From Oceanobacillus salinisoli (lineage in GTDB: Bacteria; Bacillota; Bacilli; Bacillales; Amphibacillaceae): a stretch of 64,000 nucleotides of DNA. Both the position numbers and the translations under genes were made by a program. Within the stretch, counting starts at the first letter, position 1, and each line of letters starts with the position of its first letter. The notes beneath the pieces were generated by a model. The model was not told the DNA's origin. It was given only the letters and a program-made list of their open reading frames with translations, and did no database searches. This document shows, one piece after another, positions 34,756 through 43,797 of the stretch. The stretch lies in assembly GCF_009733865.1 (NCBI RefSeq), contig NZ_WOFB01000018.1:62001-126000 (forward strand), given 5' to 3'.

Positions 34756-35856
34756 ATGAAAATTTTAGTTTTAGCTAATTTTGGTATGGGTTTATATAAC
34801 TTTAGAAAAGAACTCTTAGAAGAACTAATAAATAATAAAAATGAGGTTTATATTTCTTTGCCCAAAGATCAATATGTGCCAAAGTTACAAAAGCTAGGAT
34901 GTAAATTTATAGATACCCATTTAGATAGACGAGGAACTAATCCATTAAAAGACCTTAAGCTTTTGTTTCATTATATAAAAGTTATTAAGGGAATTAAACC
35001 TGATATAGTGCTCACGTATACTATTAAACCAAATGTATATGGTGGAATTGCATGTGGAATTACTAAGGCTCCTTATATAGTAAATATTACAGGACTAGGT
35101 ACTTCTGTTGAAAATAAAGGGTTGATTCAAAGGCTGACAAAACTACTATATAAAATAGGATTAGGAAAAGCGTCTTGTGTTTTTTTTCAAAATGAATCAA
35201 ATATGAAATTTTTTACTGATAATAATTTGTGTAAGAATAAAACGAAGTTAATACCTGGATCAGGTGTGAACCTTAAACAGCATAAGTTTGAGGAATATCC
35301 TATAAATGATGGGAACATTAGATTTCTGTTCATAGGGCGGATAATGAAAGCTAAAGGAATAGATGAGCTGCTCCAAGCGGCGAAAATCGTAAAAGAAAAA
35401 CACCCTAATGTTAATTTTAATCTAATTGGCTTTTCTGAAGAAAATTATAAACAGAAGTTAGAGGAGTTTGAGAAAAAAGGCGTTATTAAGCAACTTGGAC
35501 AACAGGAAGATGTACACTCATACATTAAGGATTCTCACGCAACGATCCTCCCTTCTTATCATGAAGGTACAGCAAATGTATTGCTAGAGTCAGCAGCAAC
35601 AGGTCGTCCTGTATTAGCCTCAAAAGTACCAGGGTGCTTGGAAACATATGAGGATGGACAAAGTGGTCTTGGCTTTAAAGCTAGAAATGTTGAAAGTTTA
35701 ACTAATGCAATTTTAAATTTTATTAGATTACCTTACGAACAAAAAAAAGCAATGGGGATTGCTGGACGTAGAAAGATGGAAAATGAATTCGATAGAAAGA
35801 TTGTAATCAATGCTTATATGGATGAAATTCATAAAGTAAAAGATAAGGAGAACTAG
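34756..35856 (+). CDS. Glycosyltransferase family 4 (PglA/EpsD-like)
   Basis: A 366-residue GT-B enzyme. The N-lobe begins MKILVLANFGMGLYNFRKEL and contains DIVLTYTIKPNVYGG and INITGLGT-like segments typical of PglA and related enzymes that add the second sugar to a bacillosamine-type lipid-linked primer. The C-lobe has FLFIGRIMKAKGIDELL, then LPSYHEGTANVLLESAATG with the EGxxxxLLE donor motif. It probably acts right after EpsL. PglA uses UDP-GalNAc, which the TviC-like epimerase encoded downstream could supply; that link is inferred. CGAGGAGAG precedes the ATG. The next gene follows after 1 bp. Confidence 0.88.
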   Translation: MKILVLANFGMGLYNFRKELLEELINNKNEVYISLPKDQYVPKLQKLGCKFIDTHLDRRGTNPLKDLKLLFHYIKVIKGIKPDIVLTYTIKPNVYGGIACGITKAPYIVNITGLGTSVENKGLIQRLTKLLYKIGLGKASCVFFQNESNMKFFTDNNLCKNKTKLIPGSGVNLKQHKFEEYPINDGNIRFLFIGRIMKAKGIDELLQAAKIVKEKHPNVNFNLIGFSEENYKQKLEEFEKKGVIKQLGQQEDVHSYIKDSHATILPSYHEGTANVLLESAATGRPVLASKVPGCLETYEDGQSGLGFKARNVESLTNAILNFIRLPYEQKKAMGIAGRRKMENEFDRKIVINAYMDEIHKVKDKEN

Positions 35857-35857
35857 A

Positions 35858-37240
35858 ATGAACTTATATGAAAGGATTGTCAAACGCGTAGAAAAAATCT
35901 CAATAGTAGGTCTGGGATATGTTGGAATGCCAATAGCAGTTGCCTTTGCAAAAAAAATTAATGTAATGGGTTTTGATATTCATAAAGAAAAAATAGAACT
36001 ATATAAGAGTGGTATAGATCCAACTAAAGAAGTTGGTAATGAAGTAATAAAGAATACTACTGTAGATTTTACTTCAGATGAATCAAGACTTAGAGAAGCG
36101 AAGTTCCATATTGTAGCAGTACCAACACCAGTTAGAGAAGATCGTACTCCAGATTTAACCCCGGTAAAAACAGCTAGCCGAACATTAGGTGGAAATTTGA
36201 CTAAGGGTTCTATTGTTGTCTTTGAATCTACAGTTTATCCAGGTGTTACAGAAGAAATTTGTGTGCCAATTTTAGAAAGAGAATCAGGATTAAAGTGTGG
36301 AATAGATTTTAAAGTGGGCTATTCTCCAGAAAGAATTAATCCAGGAGATAAAGAACATAGATTAGAAACTATTATTAAAGTGGTTTCAGGTATGGATAGT
36401 GAAACATTAGATATTATTGCAAAAGTTTATGAGTTAGTTGTAGATGTTGGAGTATATAAAGCAGAGAGTATAAAAGTAGCTGAGGCTGCCAAAGTTATCG
36501 AGAATGCTCAACGTGATATAAACATTGCATTTATGAATGAGCTCTCAATAATTTTTAATAAAATGGACATTGATACTAAAGCTGTACTTGAAGCAGCGGG
36601 TACAAAATGGAATTTTCTGAAATTCGACCCAGGACTAGTAGGTGGTCATTGTATAGGTGTAGATCCATATTACCTAACATATAAAGCTGAACAAATGGGA
36701 TACTACTCTCAGATTATACTCTCTGGAAGGAAAATAAATGATGATATGGGTAAATATGTTGCAGAGAGTACTGTAAAACAAATGATTAAGGCTAATAAAC
36801 AGATTAATGGGGCAAAAGTAGTTATCTTTGGTGTAACATTTAAAGAAAATTGTCCTGATGTTAGAAATACAAAAGTGGTTGATGTAATTAAAGAGCTAGA
36901 AGAATATGGTGTAGAAGTGAAGGTTGTAGATCCGGTAGCTGATAAAGAAGAATTATGGCATGAATACAGAATAAGGTTATGCAGTATTGAAGAACTAAAA
37001 GAAATGGATGCTGTTATATTTGCAGTGCCACATGAAGAGTTTAAATCACTAAGCTTAAATGATTTAAAGGTGATTTATGGACCAACAGGGTTATTAAATT
37101 TAGAAGCCATGAAGGAAGTCGCTGCAACATCTGAAACTGAAGAGAATACAGAAGAAAGTGATTTTATATTAATAGATATAAAAGGAATGTTTAATAGAAA
37201 AGAAGCTGAGCAGACAGGATTTAAATATTGGAGGCTATAA
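35858..37240 (+). CDS. tviB: UDP-N-acetylhexosamine 6-dehydrogenase (WbpA/TviB-like)
   Basis: A 460-residue NAD-dependent dehydrogenase making a UDP-N-acetylhexosaminuronic acid. The Rossmann motif is VGLGYVGMPIAVAF near residue 17, SPERINPGD lies mid-protein, and the catalytic Cys265 is in VGGHCIGVDPYY. A C-terminal domain contains GVTFKENCPDVRNTK. It differs clearly from the WecC-type enzyme at 0.9 kb and belongs to the group acting on UDP-GlcNAc/UDP-GalNAc. With the next gene it forms the TviB-TviC pair known to give UDP-GalNAcA. AAGGAG lies before the ATG. The last ~55 residues extend past the usual fold. Confidence 0.9.
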   Translation: MNLYERIVKRVEKISIVGLGYVGMPIAVAFAKKINVMGFDIHKEKIELYKSGIDPTKEVGNEVIKNTTVDFTSDESRLREAKFHIVAVPTPVREDRTPDLTPVKTASRTLGGNLTKGSIVVFESTVYPGVTEEICVPILERESGLKCGIDFKVGYSPERINPGDKEHRLETIIKVVSGMDSETLDIIAKVYELVVDVGVYKAESIKVAEAAKVIENAQRDINIAFMNELSIIFNKMDIDTKAVLEAAGTKWNFLKFDPGLVGGHCIGVDPYYLTYKAEQMGYYSQIILSGRKINDDMGKYVAESTVKQMIKANKQINGAKVVIFGVTFKENCPDVRNTKVVDVIKELEEYGVEVKVVDPVADKEELWHEYRIRLCSIEELKEMDAVIFAVPHEEFKSLSLNDLKVIYGPTGLLNLEAMKEVAATSETEENTEESDFILIDIKGMFNRKEAEQTGFKYWRL

Positions 37241-37241
37241 A

Positions 37242-38225
37242 ATGGGATATGAAAATTTAACATTTCCAGAGGGTTCTAGATTCTTAGTAACTGGAGCAGC
37301 TGGTTTTATTGGATCTAATTTGGTTGAGGCAATACTTCAATTAGGATATAAAGTAAGAGGTCTTGATGACTTCTCAACCGGTAAGCAAGAGAATGTAGAA
37401 GAATTTTCGAGGCATCCAAATTATGAATTTATTGAGGGAACCATAATTGACCATGATACATGTGTAGGAGCTTGTGAGGGTGTAGATTATGTTTTGCATC
37501 AAGCCGCATGGGGGAGCGTACCTAGAAGTATTGAAATGCCATTATTTTATGAAGAGGTTAATATTAGAGGAACCTTAAATATGATGGAGGCTGCAAGGCA
37601 AAATGGGGTTAAAAAGTTTGTGTATGCTTCAAGCTCATCTGTATATGGTGATGAACCAAATCTTCCAAAACAAGAAGGGAGAGAGGGGAATGTATTATCG
37701 CCATATGCACTTACCAAAAAAGTGGATGAAGGGTATGGAAAACTTTATACAAAATTGTACAACCTTGATACCTATGGTTTAAGATATTTTAATGTCTTTG
37801 GGAGAAGACAAAATCCGGATGGTGCATATGCTGCAGTAATTCCTAAGTTCATAAAACAATTGTTAAATGATGAAATACCAACTATAAACGGTGATGGTAA
37901 GCAAAGTCGTGATTTTACTTATATTGAAAATGTTATTGAGGCTAACTTGAAAGCTTGCAAGGCATCTAGTGAAGCAGCAGGAGAAGTTTATAATATTGCT
38001 TATGGAGGCAGAGAATACTTGGTTGATATCTATAATGGATTATGTAATGCATTAGGAAAAGGTATAAAGCCTATATTTGGACCTGAGCGTAAAGGTGATA
38101 TAAAACATAGTAATGCAGACATAGGAAAAGCAAAAGCATTACTTGGATATGATCCAGAATGGAACTTTGAGAGAGGTATTACTGAAGCAATTAATTGGTA
38201 TCAGGAGAGCTTGAGGAGTGCTTAA
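37242..38225 (+). CDS. tviC: UDP-N-acetylhexosamine C4-epimerase (TviC/WbpP-like)
   Basis: A 327-residue short-chain dehydrogenase/reductase of the extended type. FLVTGAAGFIGSNLVEA binds NAD, the catalytic SSS...YALTKK holds the Ser/Tyr/Lys set, and RYFNVFGRRQNPDGAYAAVIP and SRDFTYIENVI complete the family pattern. It interconverts UDP-GlcNAc and UDP-GalNAc, or the matching uronic acids. It starts 1 bp after the dehydrogenase stop, so the two are translationally coupled, as expected for a UDP-GalNAcA pathway. Closest functional models are Vi-antigen TviC and P. aeruginosa WbpP; which order the two reactions take is not visible. Confidence 0.9.
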   Translation: MGYENLTFPEGSRFLVTGAAGFIGSNLVEAILQLGYKVRGLDDFSTGKQENVEEFSRHPNYEFIEGTIIDHDTCVGACEGVDYVLHQAAWGSVPRSIEMPLFYEEVNIRGTLNMMEAARQNGVKKFVYASSSSVYGDEPNLPKQEGREGNVLSPYALTKKVDEGYGKLYTKLYNLDTYGLRYFNVFGRRQNPDGAYAAVIPKFIKQLLNDEIPTINGDGKQSRDFTYIENVIEANLKACKASSEAAGEVYNIAYGGREYLVDIYNGLCNALGKGIKPIFGPERKGDIKHSNADIGKAKALLGYDPEWNFERGITEAINWYQESLRSA

Positions 38226-38228
38226 AAT

Positions 38229-40109
38229 ATGTGTGGAATAAACGGATTGTTTCAATATACAGGAACGTATAAAACTGAGCAGATTAGTACTATTATTTCT
38301 AAAATGAATAATAGAATAATACACCGTGGTCCTGATGACAATGGAGTATTTGTTCGTGAAAATATTGGATTAGGAATGAGAAGATTATCAATTATAGATT
38401 TAGAAAATGGAAAACAACCAATTTTTAACGAATCTAAATCTTTAGTTATTGTTTTTAATGGTGAGATATATAATTATAAATCATTAAAGCAAGACTTGTT
38501 GTCAAAAGGTCATAAATTTTATACAACAAGCGACACAGAGGTCGCTCTACATTGCTATGAGGAATACGGAGTTGAAAGTTTCAATAAGTTGAAAGGCATG
38601 TTTGCCTTTGCCATATATGACTTAGAGAATGAGAAGGTGACCATTGTAAGGGATAGGGCTGGTGAAAAGCCGTTATATTATTATAAAAATTCAGAAATGT
38701 TTCTCTTTGCATCTGAGTTAAAAAGTTTAGTTGACACAGGAATTATTAATAAAAAAATAGATAGAGCAGCGCTTGAGCAATATTTACAGCTTACTTATAT
38801 TCCAGCACCACTTACTATTTTTGAGAATGTATACAAATTGATGCCTGGCCATTATATGGTTATTGATTGCAGAGAAACCATAGAAATTAAGCAATACTGG
38901 GATGTTAAATATAATGATGATAAATTAATAACTGACTACGAAGAGTGTAAAAAGGAGCTTAGAAATACATTATTTAATGCTGTAGAACAATGTATGGTTT
39001 CAGACGTTCCGGTTGGAACTTTTCTTAGTGGTGGTATTGATTCTACAATTATTACAGGTATTGTCTCTCAAATTTCAGATAAACCTATTGATACTTTTAC
39101 TATTGGTTACAAAGATAAACAATTTGATGAAAGCAACAGAGCAAAACTATCATCGGACCTTCATAAGACGAAGCATCATGTCTTTTACTTGAAATATGAA
39201 GATGCTCTCCCGGAACTTGATAAAATTCTTAATAACATTGATGAACCTTTTGCTGATTCTTCATATATACCCACATATATGGTTTCAAAATATGCTAGCA
39301 AGTATGTTAAAACCGTTTTAACTGGTGACTCTGGCGATGAATTATTTGGAGGTTATAGCAAATATTTAATTGGATATTACTCAGAAAAATACAATAAAAT
39401 TCCAAAATGGGTACAAAAGAACATTATAAAAAAAGCTGTTTATGCTTTACCTGACAATACATCCATTATTAGAAAGGCAAGAAAGGTTATAGATAATGCT
39501 GATAATAGTATTTTTGAACAACGAAAAAACCTTATGTGTTTAGGGTTTAAAAAAGGAGAGCTTACTCACGTTTTAAAGGATTACATTCATAAATCAGATC
39601 ACCTTAATTTTATTCAAGATTATTATATGCAAAATGAGACAGATGATGAATTGTCACGTGCATTGTATACAGATTTTAAAGTAGTACTTGAAGGGGACAT
39701 GCTTCCAAAAGTAGACAGAGCTAGTATGTTATCATCTCTTGAAACACGGGTTCCAATGTTGCACAAAGATGTAATAGAATTGGCTGCAAAAATACCAAGT
39801 ATGTACAAAATAAATTCTAAAAATACTAAAATTATTCTAAAAGAGACCTTTAAAGATCTTATACCAAAAGAATTATTATACGCCTCAAAAAGCGGATTTG
39901 GTGTACCCATTGGTAAATGGTTTCAAAATGAGTTAAAAGAAGAGCTCCTTTCTTGTTTAAATAAAGATTTCATTGAAGCTCAAGGTATTTTTGATTATGA
40001 TTATATTCAAAAAATATTAAATGAGCATTTTTCTTTATCTAAAAATAGATCAAGTGAATTATGGGTTTTATATGTTTTCCAAAGTTGGTATATGAAGTAT
40101 TTTAATTAA
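38229..40109 (+). CDS. asnB: Asparagine synthetase-like glutamine amidotransferase
   Basis: A 626-residue two-domain enzyme. The N-terminal class II amidotransferase begins MCGINGLF with the Cys2 nucleophile, and RLSIIDLENGKQP, NGEIYNYK and GMFAFAIYD follow. The synthetase domain starts near 240, with SGGIDSTIITGI as the PP-loop and TGDSGDELFGGY. In polysaccharide loci such proteins often amidate the carboxyl of a hexuronic acid rather than aspartate. The GalNAcA-making pair directly upstream gives a plausible substrate. GAGGAG precedes the ATG by a normal distance, and only 3 bp separate it from the epimerase gene. Ordinary asparagine synthesis cannot be excluded. Confidence 0.9.
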   Translation: MCGINGLFQYTGTYKTEQISTIISKMNNRIIHRGPDDNGVFVRENIGLGMRRLSIIDLENGKQPIFNESKSLVIVFNGEIYNYKSLKQDLLSKGHKFYTTSDTEVALHCYEEYGVESFNKLKGMFAFAIYDLENEKVTIVRDRAGEKPLYYYKNSEMFLFASELKSLVDTGIINKKIDRAALEQYLQLTYIPAPLTIFENVYKLMPGHYMVIDCRETIEIKQYWDVKYNDDKLITDYEECKKELRNTLFNAVEQCMVSDVPVGTFLSGGIDSTIITGIVSQISDKPIDTFTIGYKDKQFDESNRAKLSSDLHKTKHHVFYLKYEDALPELDKILNNIDEPFADSSYIPTYMVSKYASKYVKTVLTGDSGDELFGGYSKYLIGYYSEKYNKIPKWVQKNIIKKAVYALPDNTSIIRKARKVIDNADNSIFEQRKNLMCLGFKKGELTHVLKDYIHKSDHLNFIQDYYMQNETDDELSRALYTDFKVVLEGDMLPKVDRASMLSSLETRVPMLHKDVIELAAKIPSMYKINSKNTKIILKETFKDLIPKELLYASKSGFGVPIGKWFQNELKEELLSCLNKDFIEAQGIFDYDYIQKILNEHFSLSKNRSSELWVLYVFQSWYMKYFN

Positions 40110-40348
40110 ATTTAAATAATTTTAATTAAGAAAGTTTTTTGATAAGGGCTAGAAAAGTTCAAGAGAACTAAAAATTTAAAGAAAAGCTAAGATAAGTATT
40201 TGTCCCTTTTTTCATTTTATTCAATCTAAATGGTAAGTGAATCAATAATAAACTTTCAGAATTTATTAGAAATAATTTATTATCAAAGGTAGTTAAGCTT
40301 CCAGGACTATAATAGGCAGTATGTTACCAAAAAGAAAGGAGGGTATTT

Positions 40349-41167
40349 ATGCCAAAGGTTTCAGTAATTTGCACTGTGAAAAACGGAGGATTATTTATAA
40401 TAGAAACAGTAGAAAGTATTATAAAACAAACTTTTGAAGATTGGGAAATGGTCATAGTTGATGATGGTTCAACAGATAATACTTTAAATATAATTAAAAT
40501 ATATGTAGGTAATGATAGCAGGTTTAATATTATATCAAGTCCTAGTATTGGTAGGGGTAATGCTCTAAATCTTGCTATAGATTCTGCAAAAGGAGAATAT
40601 ATAGCAAATATTGATGCAGATGACCCTAGCCATCCACAGAGGCTTGAAATTCAAGTAGCAGTTTTAGATTCGAATTCAGAATGCACGGTAGTTGCATCGA
40701 ATGGATTATTGATTTTTGATGAAGAAAAACCGAATTGGAAATGTTACGATACAAATAATATGACTCTAAAAAATGTTACAAGTAATTTAATCTTTAATAA
40801 TCCAATATCTCATAGTTCTGTAATGATGAGAAAAAGAAATTTGATAAAAATTGGTAAATATGATAGTGATAGAAAAAGTCAGCTTGATTATGAGCTATGG
40901 GTAAGGTTTGCAAGTAATTCTATGAATATATGTAATATACCGTTAAAATTAACCTCAAAAAGAATACACAAAAACCAATCTTTTGAGAATAAAAAAAGGA
41001 TAAGGTACTTAATTAATGCGTGTAAGGTTCAGTATACTGCAGTAGGAGTATTAAATAAAAATGCTTTATTTTATTTGGTGCCAATGGTTAGTTTCATTTA
41101 TGGACTTTTTCCTGAAAATATTAGAATAAGTTTAAGGAGGTTAATAAAACTTTTTAATTTTAATTAA
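40349..41167 (+). CDS. Glycosyltransferase family 2
   Basis: A 272-residue GT-A enzyme. VSVICTVKNGGLFIIETVES opens the fold, VIVDDGSTDNTL binds nucleotide, and ANIDADDPSHP holds the DxD metal motif. LDYELWVRFA sits where the catalytic acidic ED/DxE region is expected. Two hydrophobic or basic stretches at the end may hold it at the membrane. AAAGGAGG lies just before the ATG, a very strong ribosome site. A 239-bp gap without an ORF separates it from asnB. It adds one sugar of the exopolysaccharide repeat; the donor is unknown. Confidence 0.88.
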   Translation: MPKVSVICTVKNGGLFIIETVESIIKQTFEDWEMVIVDDGSTDNTLNIIKIYVGNDSRFNIISSPSIGRGNALNLAIDSAKGEYIANIDADDPSHPQRLEIQVAVLDSNSECTVVASNGLLIFDEEKPNWKCYDTNNMTLKNVTSNLIFNNPISHSSVMMRKRNLIKIGKYDSDRKSQLDYELWVRFASNSMNICNIPLKLTSKRIHKNQSFENKKRIRYLINACKVQYTAVGVLNKNALFYLVPMVSFIYGLFPENIRISLRRLIKLFNFN

Positions 41168-41218
41168 AAATAGTAAATTTTATGTTAGAAAGACATAAAA
41201 GAAGGTGAACAGATATCG

Positions 41219-42331
41219 ATGAAAAAAATAAAAATATTACAAGTTATAGGCTCATTAAGAATAGGTGGGGCAGAAGTTGTTACAGTTAACTTTCAAAAAT
41301 ATAATCAAGATCAATTAAAAGTTGATTATTTAGTTTATGGAGATACAGTTGGAGAACTTGAAAATAAAGTTAAGGAGTTAGGGGGAAGGATTATACGAAT
41401 TCCTGCCCCGAAAAATGGTTATTTAAAATTCACTAGAAATGTGAGAAATGTAATTAGAGAATATGGACCTTATGATATAGTCCATTCACACCCTTTATTT
41501 AATTCTGGCTTTATCTTAAAAGCTGCATATATAGAAAAGGTACCAAAGCGTATATCTCATGCACATAGCGCAAGGTTTAATGAGAAATCATCTTTAATCA
41601 AAAAGTTTTATATGGGGTTAATGAGATATTATATACGAAATTATTCAACTCATTTACTAGCGTGTAGTAAAGCTGCAGGTAATTACTTGTTTGGTGAAGA
41701 GAGCTTTAGTGAAAAAGGGGATATCTGGAACAACGCGATAGATTCAAAAAAATATGTTTATAGTGAAAAAGTAAGAAATGAAGTTAGATCTGAACTTAAC
41801 ATAAGTGGGATGTTTGTGATTGGTCATGTAGGACGGTTATGTGATGTTAAAAATCAAGACTTTATCTTAGATATATTTAAAGAGGTAAAAGAAAAGAACA
41901 CAAACTCCAAATTATTGTTAGTAGGAGATGGGGCTATAAAAAACAACTTAGAAAGAAAAGTGAAGAATTATAACTTGAAAAATGATGTACTTTTTTTGGG
42001 AGCTAGAAATGATGTTAATCGTTTACTACAGGGAATGGATGTTTTCCTTTTTCCATCCAAATATGAGGGGTTAGGGATAGCTTTAATTGAAGCTCAAGCA
42101 GCTGGTCTGCAGTGCATTATATCAGATGCCATACCTCAAGAAGTTGAAATAACTAATTTAATAAATAGAGTTCCACTATCAAAGAATGCAACGGAATGGG
42201 CAGAAAAAGTATTAAATTATAATAATGGTTATGGAAGAATGAATACTTTAAAAGAAATCAGTTTAAGTGGATATGATATAGAAGGTGTTATCCAAAAGGT
42301 GAAAACCATATATGTACCAACTAATAATTAA
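41219..42331 (+). CDS. Glycosyltransferase family 4 (EpsF-like)
   Basis: A 370-residue GT-B enzyme. The N-lobe starts ILQVIGSLRIGGAEVVTVN, the classic opening of EpsF/GT4 proteins, with DIVHSHPLFNSGFILKA. The C-lobe has IGHVGRLCDVKNQDFILDIF, LLLVGDGAIKNNLE, and FLFPSKYEGLGIALIEAQAAG with the EGxxxxxxE donor motif. GAAGGTGA lies before the ATG. It is one of at least three peripheral glycosyltransferases in the locus, which would build a repeat unit of about four sugars with EpsL. The specific donor is not predictable from sequence. Confidence 0.9.
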   Translation: MKKIKILQVIGSLRIGGAEVVTVNFQKYNQDQLKVDYLVYGDTVGELENKVKELGGRIIRIPAPKNGYLKFTRNVRNVIREYGPYDIVHSHPLFNSGFILKAAYIEKVPKRISHAHSARFNEKSSLIKKFYMGLMRYYIRNYSTHLLACSKAAGNYLFGEESFSEKGDIWNNAIDSKKYVYSEKVRNEVRSELNISGMFVIGHVGRLCDVKNQDFILDIFKEVKEKNTNSKLLLVGDGAIKNNLERKVKNYNLKNDVLFLGARNDVNRLLQGMDVFLFPSKYEGLGIALIEAQAAGLQCIISDAIPQEVEITNLINRVPLSKNATEWAEKVLNYNNGYGRMNTLKEISLSGYDIEGVIQKVKTIYVPTNN

Positions 42332-42370
42332 CTGTGTTTTTAACAAAAAGTTATTGTATAGGAGAATATT

Positions 42371-43468
42371 ATGAATGTACTAGAGTTAAATCTTATTTTA
42401 ATTTTAGTAAATGGCTTCTTTTTTTTATTAATAATAAGAACAAATTTATCCAAAAAACTTTTTATACTTATAACTTCAATTCAGTTGATAGTGTTCAATG
42501 GACTAAGAAGTTTAAATATTGGAAATGATACTAATAGATATTACAGCATCTATTTAAGGATTAAAGAAAGTTATAGCTTTAGAGACTTTTTGTTAATAGA
42601 TACTGACTTTGGTTTTAAATTACTTCAAAAGGTAACTTTGCTATTTACAGAGGATTTTCATATTTGGCTTTTGTTTGTAGCGTTATTCACATTTATACCG
42701 TTAGGTTTATTTATTTATAGGAATTCGACAGGTTATTTTTTTAGTTATTTATTATTTATAGGAATGGGATACTATGCTTTTTCTTTCACAGGAACACGAC
42801 AGACTATAGCAATGATTATTGTCCTTTTATCTTATAAATATATTCTTAATAAAAATTTATTTAAATTTCTTGTTATACTAATTTTAGCTGTGTCATTCCA
42901 TTCATCAGCAATAGTATTCTTACCAATGTATTTTGTTGCACAAGTGAATTTTTCAAAGTATTATTTTCTGTCATTATTAGGGTTTTATATTCTTGTATAT
43001 ATTTTCAGATTTCCTATAGGGGAATTAATGACAAAATTTTATTATGATGAAAATGCAACGTTAATACTTAATAAATACGACAGTGTAGGTGATATTGGTG
43101 GGGTGGCTATTTTACTATTACTAATTATTTTAATGGGCCTATTTGTATATAATCCTATGAAATATAAAGATAAGGAAAATAGAGTATTAATAAATATAAT
43201 TATTATATCATTTTTGATTCAAATGCTAAGTTCATTTTCTTATCTTTTTACAAGGTTAAATATGTATTACTTAATATTTTTAATATTATATATACCCCAT
43301 ATATTAACTAATATAGACAAAATGCCAATTAACATGACTCCACTTGAAACTCGGTCAATAAGAGGTTTTGTTAAAGGTCTGGTTATCGTGCTAATTTCCT
43401 TGTATTATATAAAGGCTTCAGAAACAGATGGTTCAGGTATTATTCCTTATTATTTCTTTTGGGAATAA
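42371..43468 (+). CDS. Polysaccharide polymerase (EpsG/Wzy-like)
   Basis: A 365-residue membrane protein with roughly ten hydrophobic segments. The early NGLRSLNIGNDTNRYYSIY stretch is the hallmark of the EpsG family (G-x-DT-x-x-Y), and FTGTRQTIAMIIVLLSY follows. The size matches EpsG closely. It should join lipid-linked repeat units at the outer membrane face. AGGAGA precedes the ATG. The base composition is very AT-rich, as usual for wzy genes, and the protein sequence outside the motif is poorly recognisable, which suits a polymer-specific enzyme. Wzx follows 330 bp downstream. Confidence 0.85.
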   Translation: MNVLELNLILILVNGFFFLLIIRTNLSKKLFILITSIQLIVFNGLRSLNIGNDTNRYYSIYLRIKESYSFRDFLLIDTDFGFKLLQKVTLLFTEDFHIWLLFVALFTFIPLGLFIYRNSTGYFFSYLLFIGMGYYAFSFTGTRQTIAMIIVLLSYKYILNKNLFKFLVILILAVSFHSSAIVFLPMYFVAQVNFSKYYFLSLLGFYILVYIFRFPIGELMTKFYYDENATLILNKYDSVGDIGGVAILLLLIILMGLFVYNPMKYKDKENRVLINIIIISFLIQMLSSFSYLFTRLNMYYLIFLILYIPHILTNIDKMPINMTPLETRSIRGFVKGLVIVLISLYYIKASETDGSGIIPYYFFWE

Positions 43469-43797
43469 AGAGACTTTGAATTAATAAGGAAGGGTTATTT
43501 ATATAGTATAGACTTCTAACAACCATTTATTAAATTTAACATCTCTTTATTACCATAGTTAACTAAAACATAAATTCCTTATAATAACATACTAGTATTT
43601 TGAAAATTAGGCATGTATTTCGTTCATATAATCTTTTTCTAGGTATTATGTTTGTATTAAGTTCTTTAACGGAGAAAAAATAAAAAATTTCTCAAACGTA
43701 CCATTTATTATTGAGTTTAATCTTCATAAGCATTATAGAAAATAAAAATTTTATAAAAAAGAAGAATTAAGCTAATTTAACACAGGAAGGTTATTGC
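43469..43797. other. AT-rich intergenic stretch between wzy and wzx
   Basis: 329 bp of very AT-rich sequence. I see no ORF, clear promoter, terminator or repeat of note. Confidence 0.5.
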
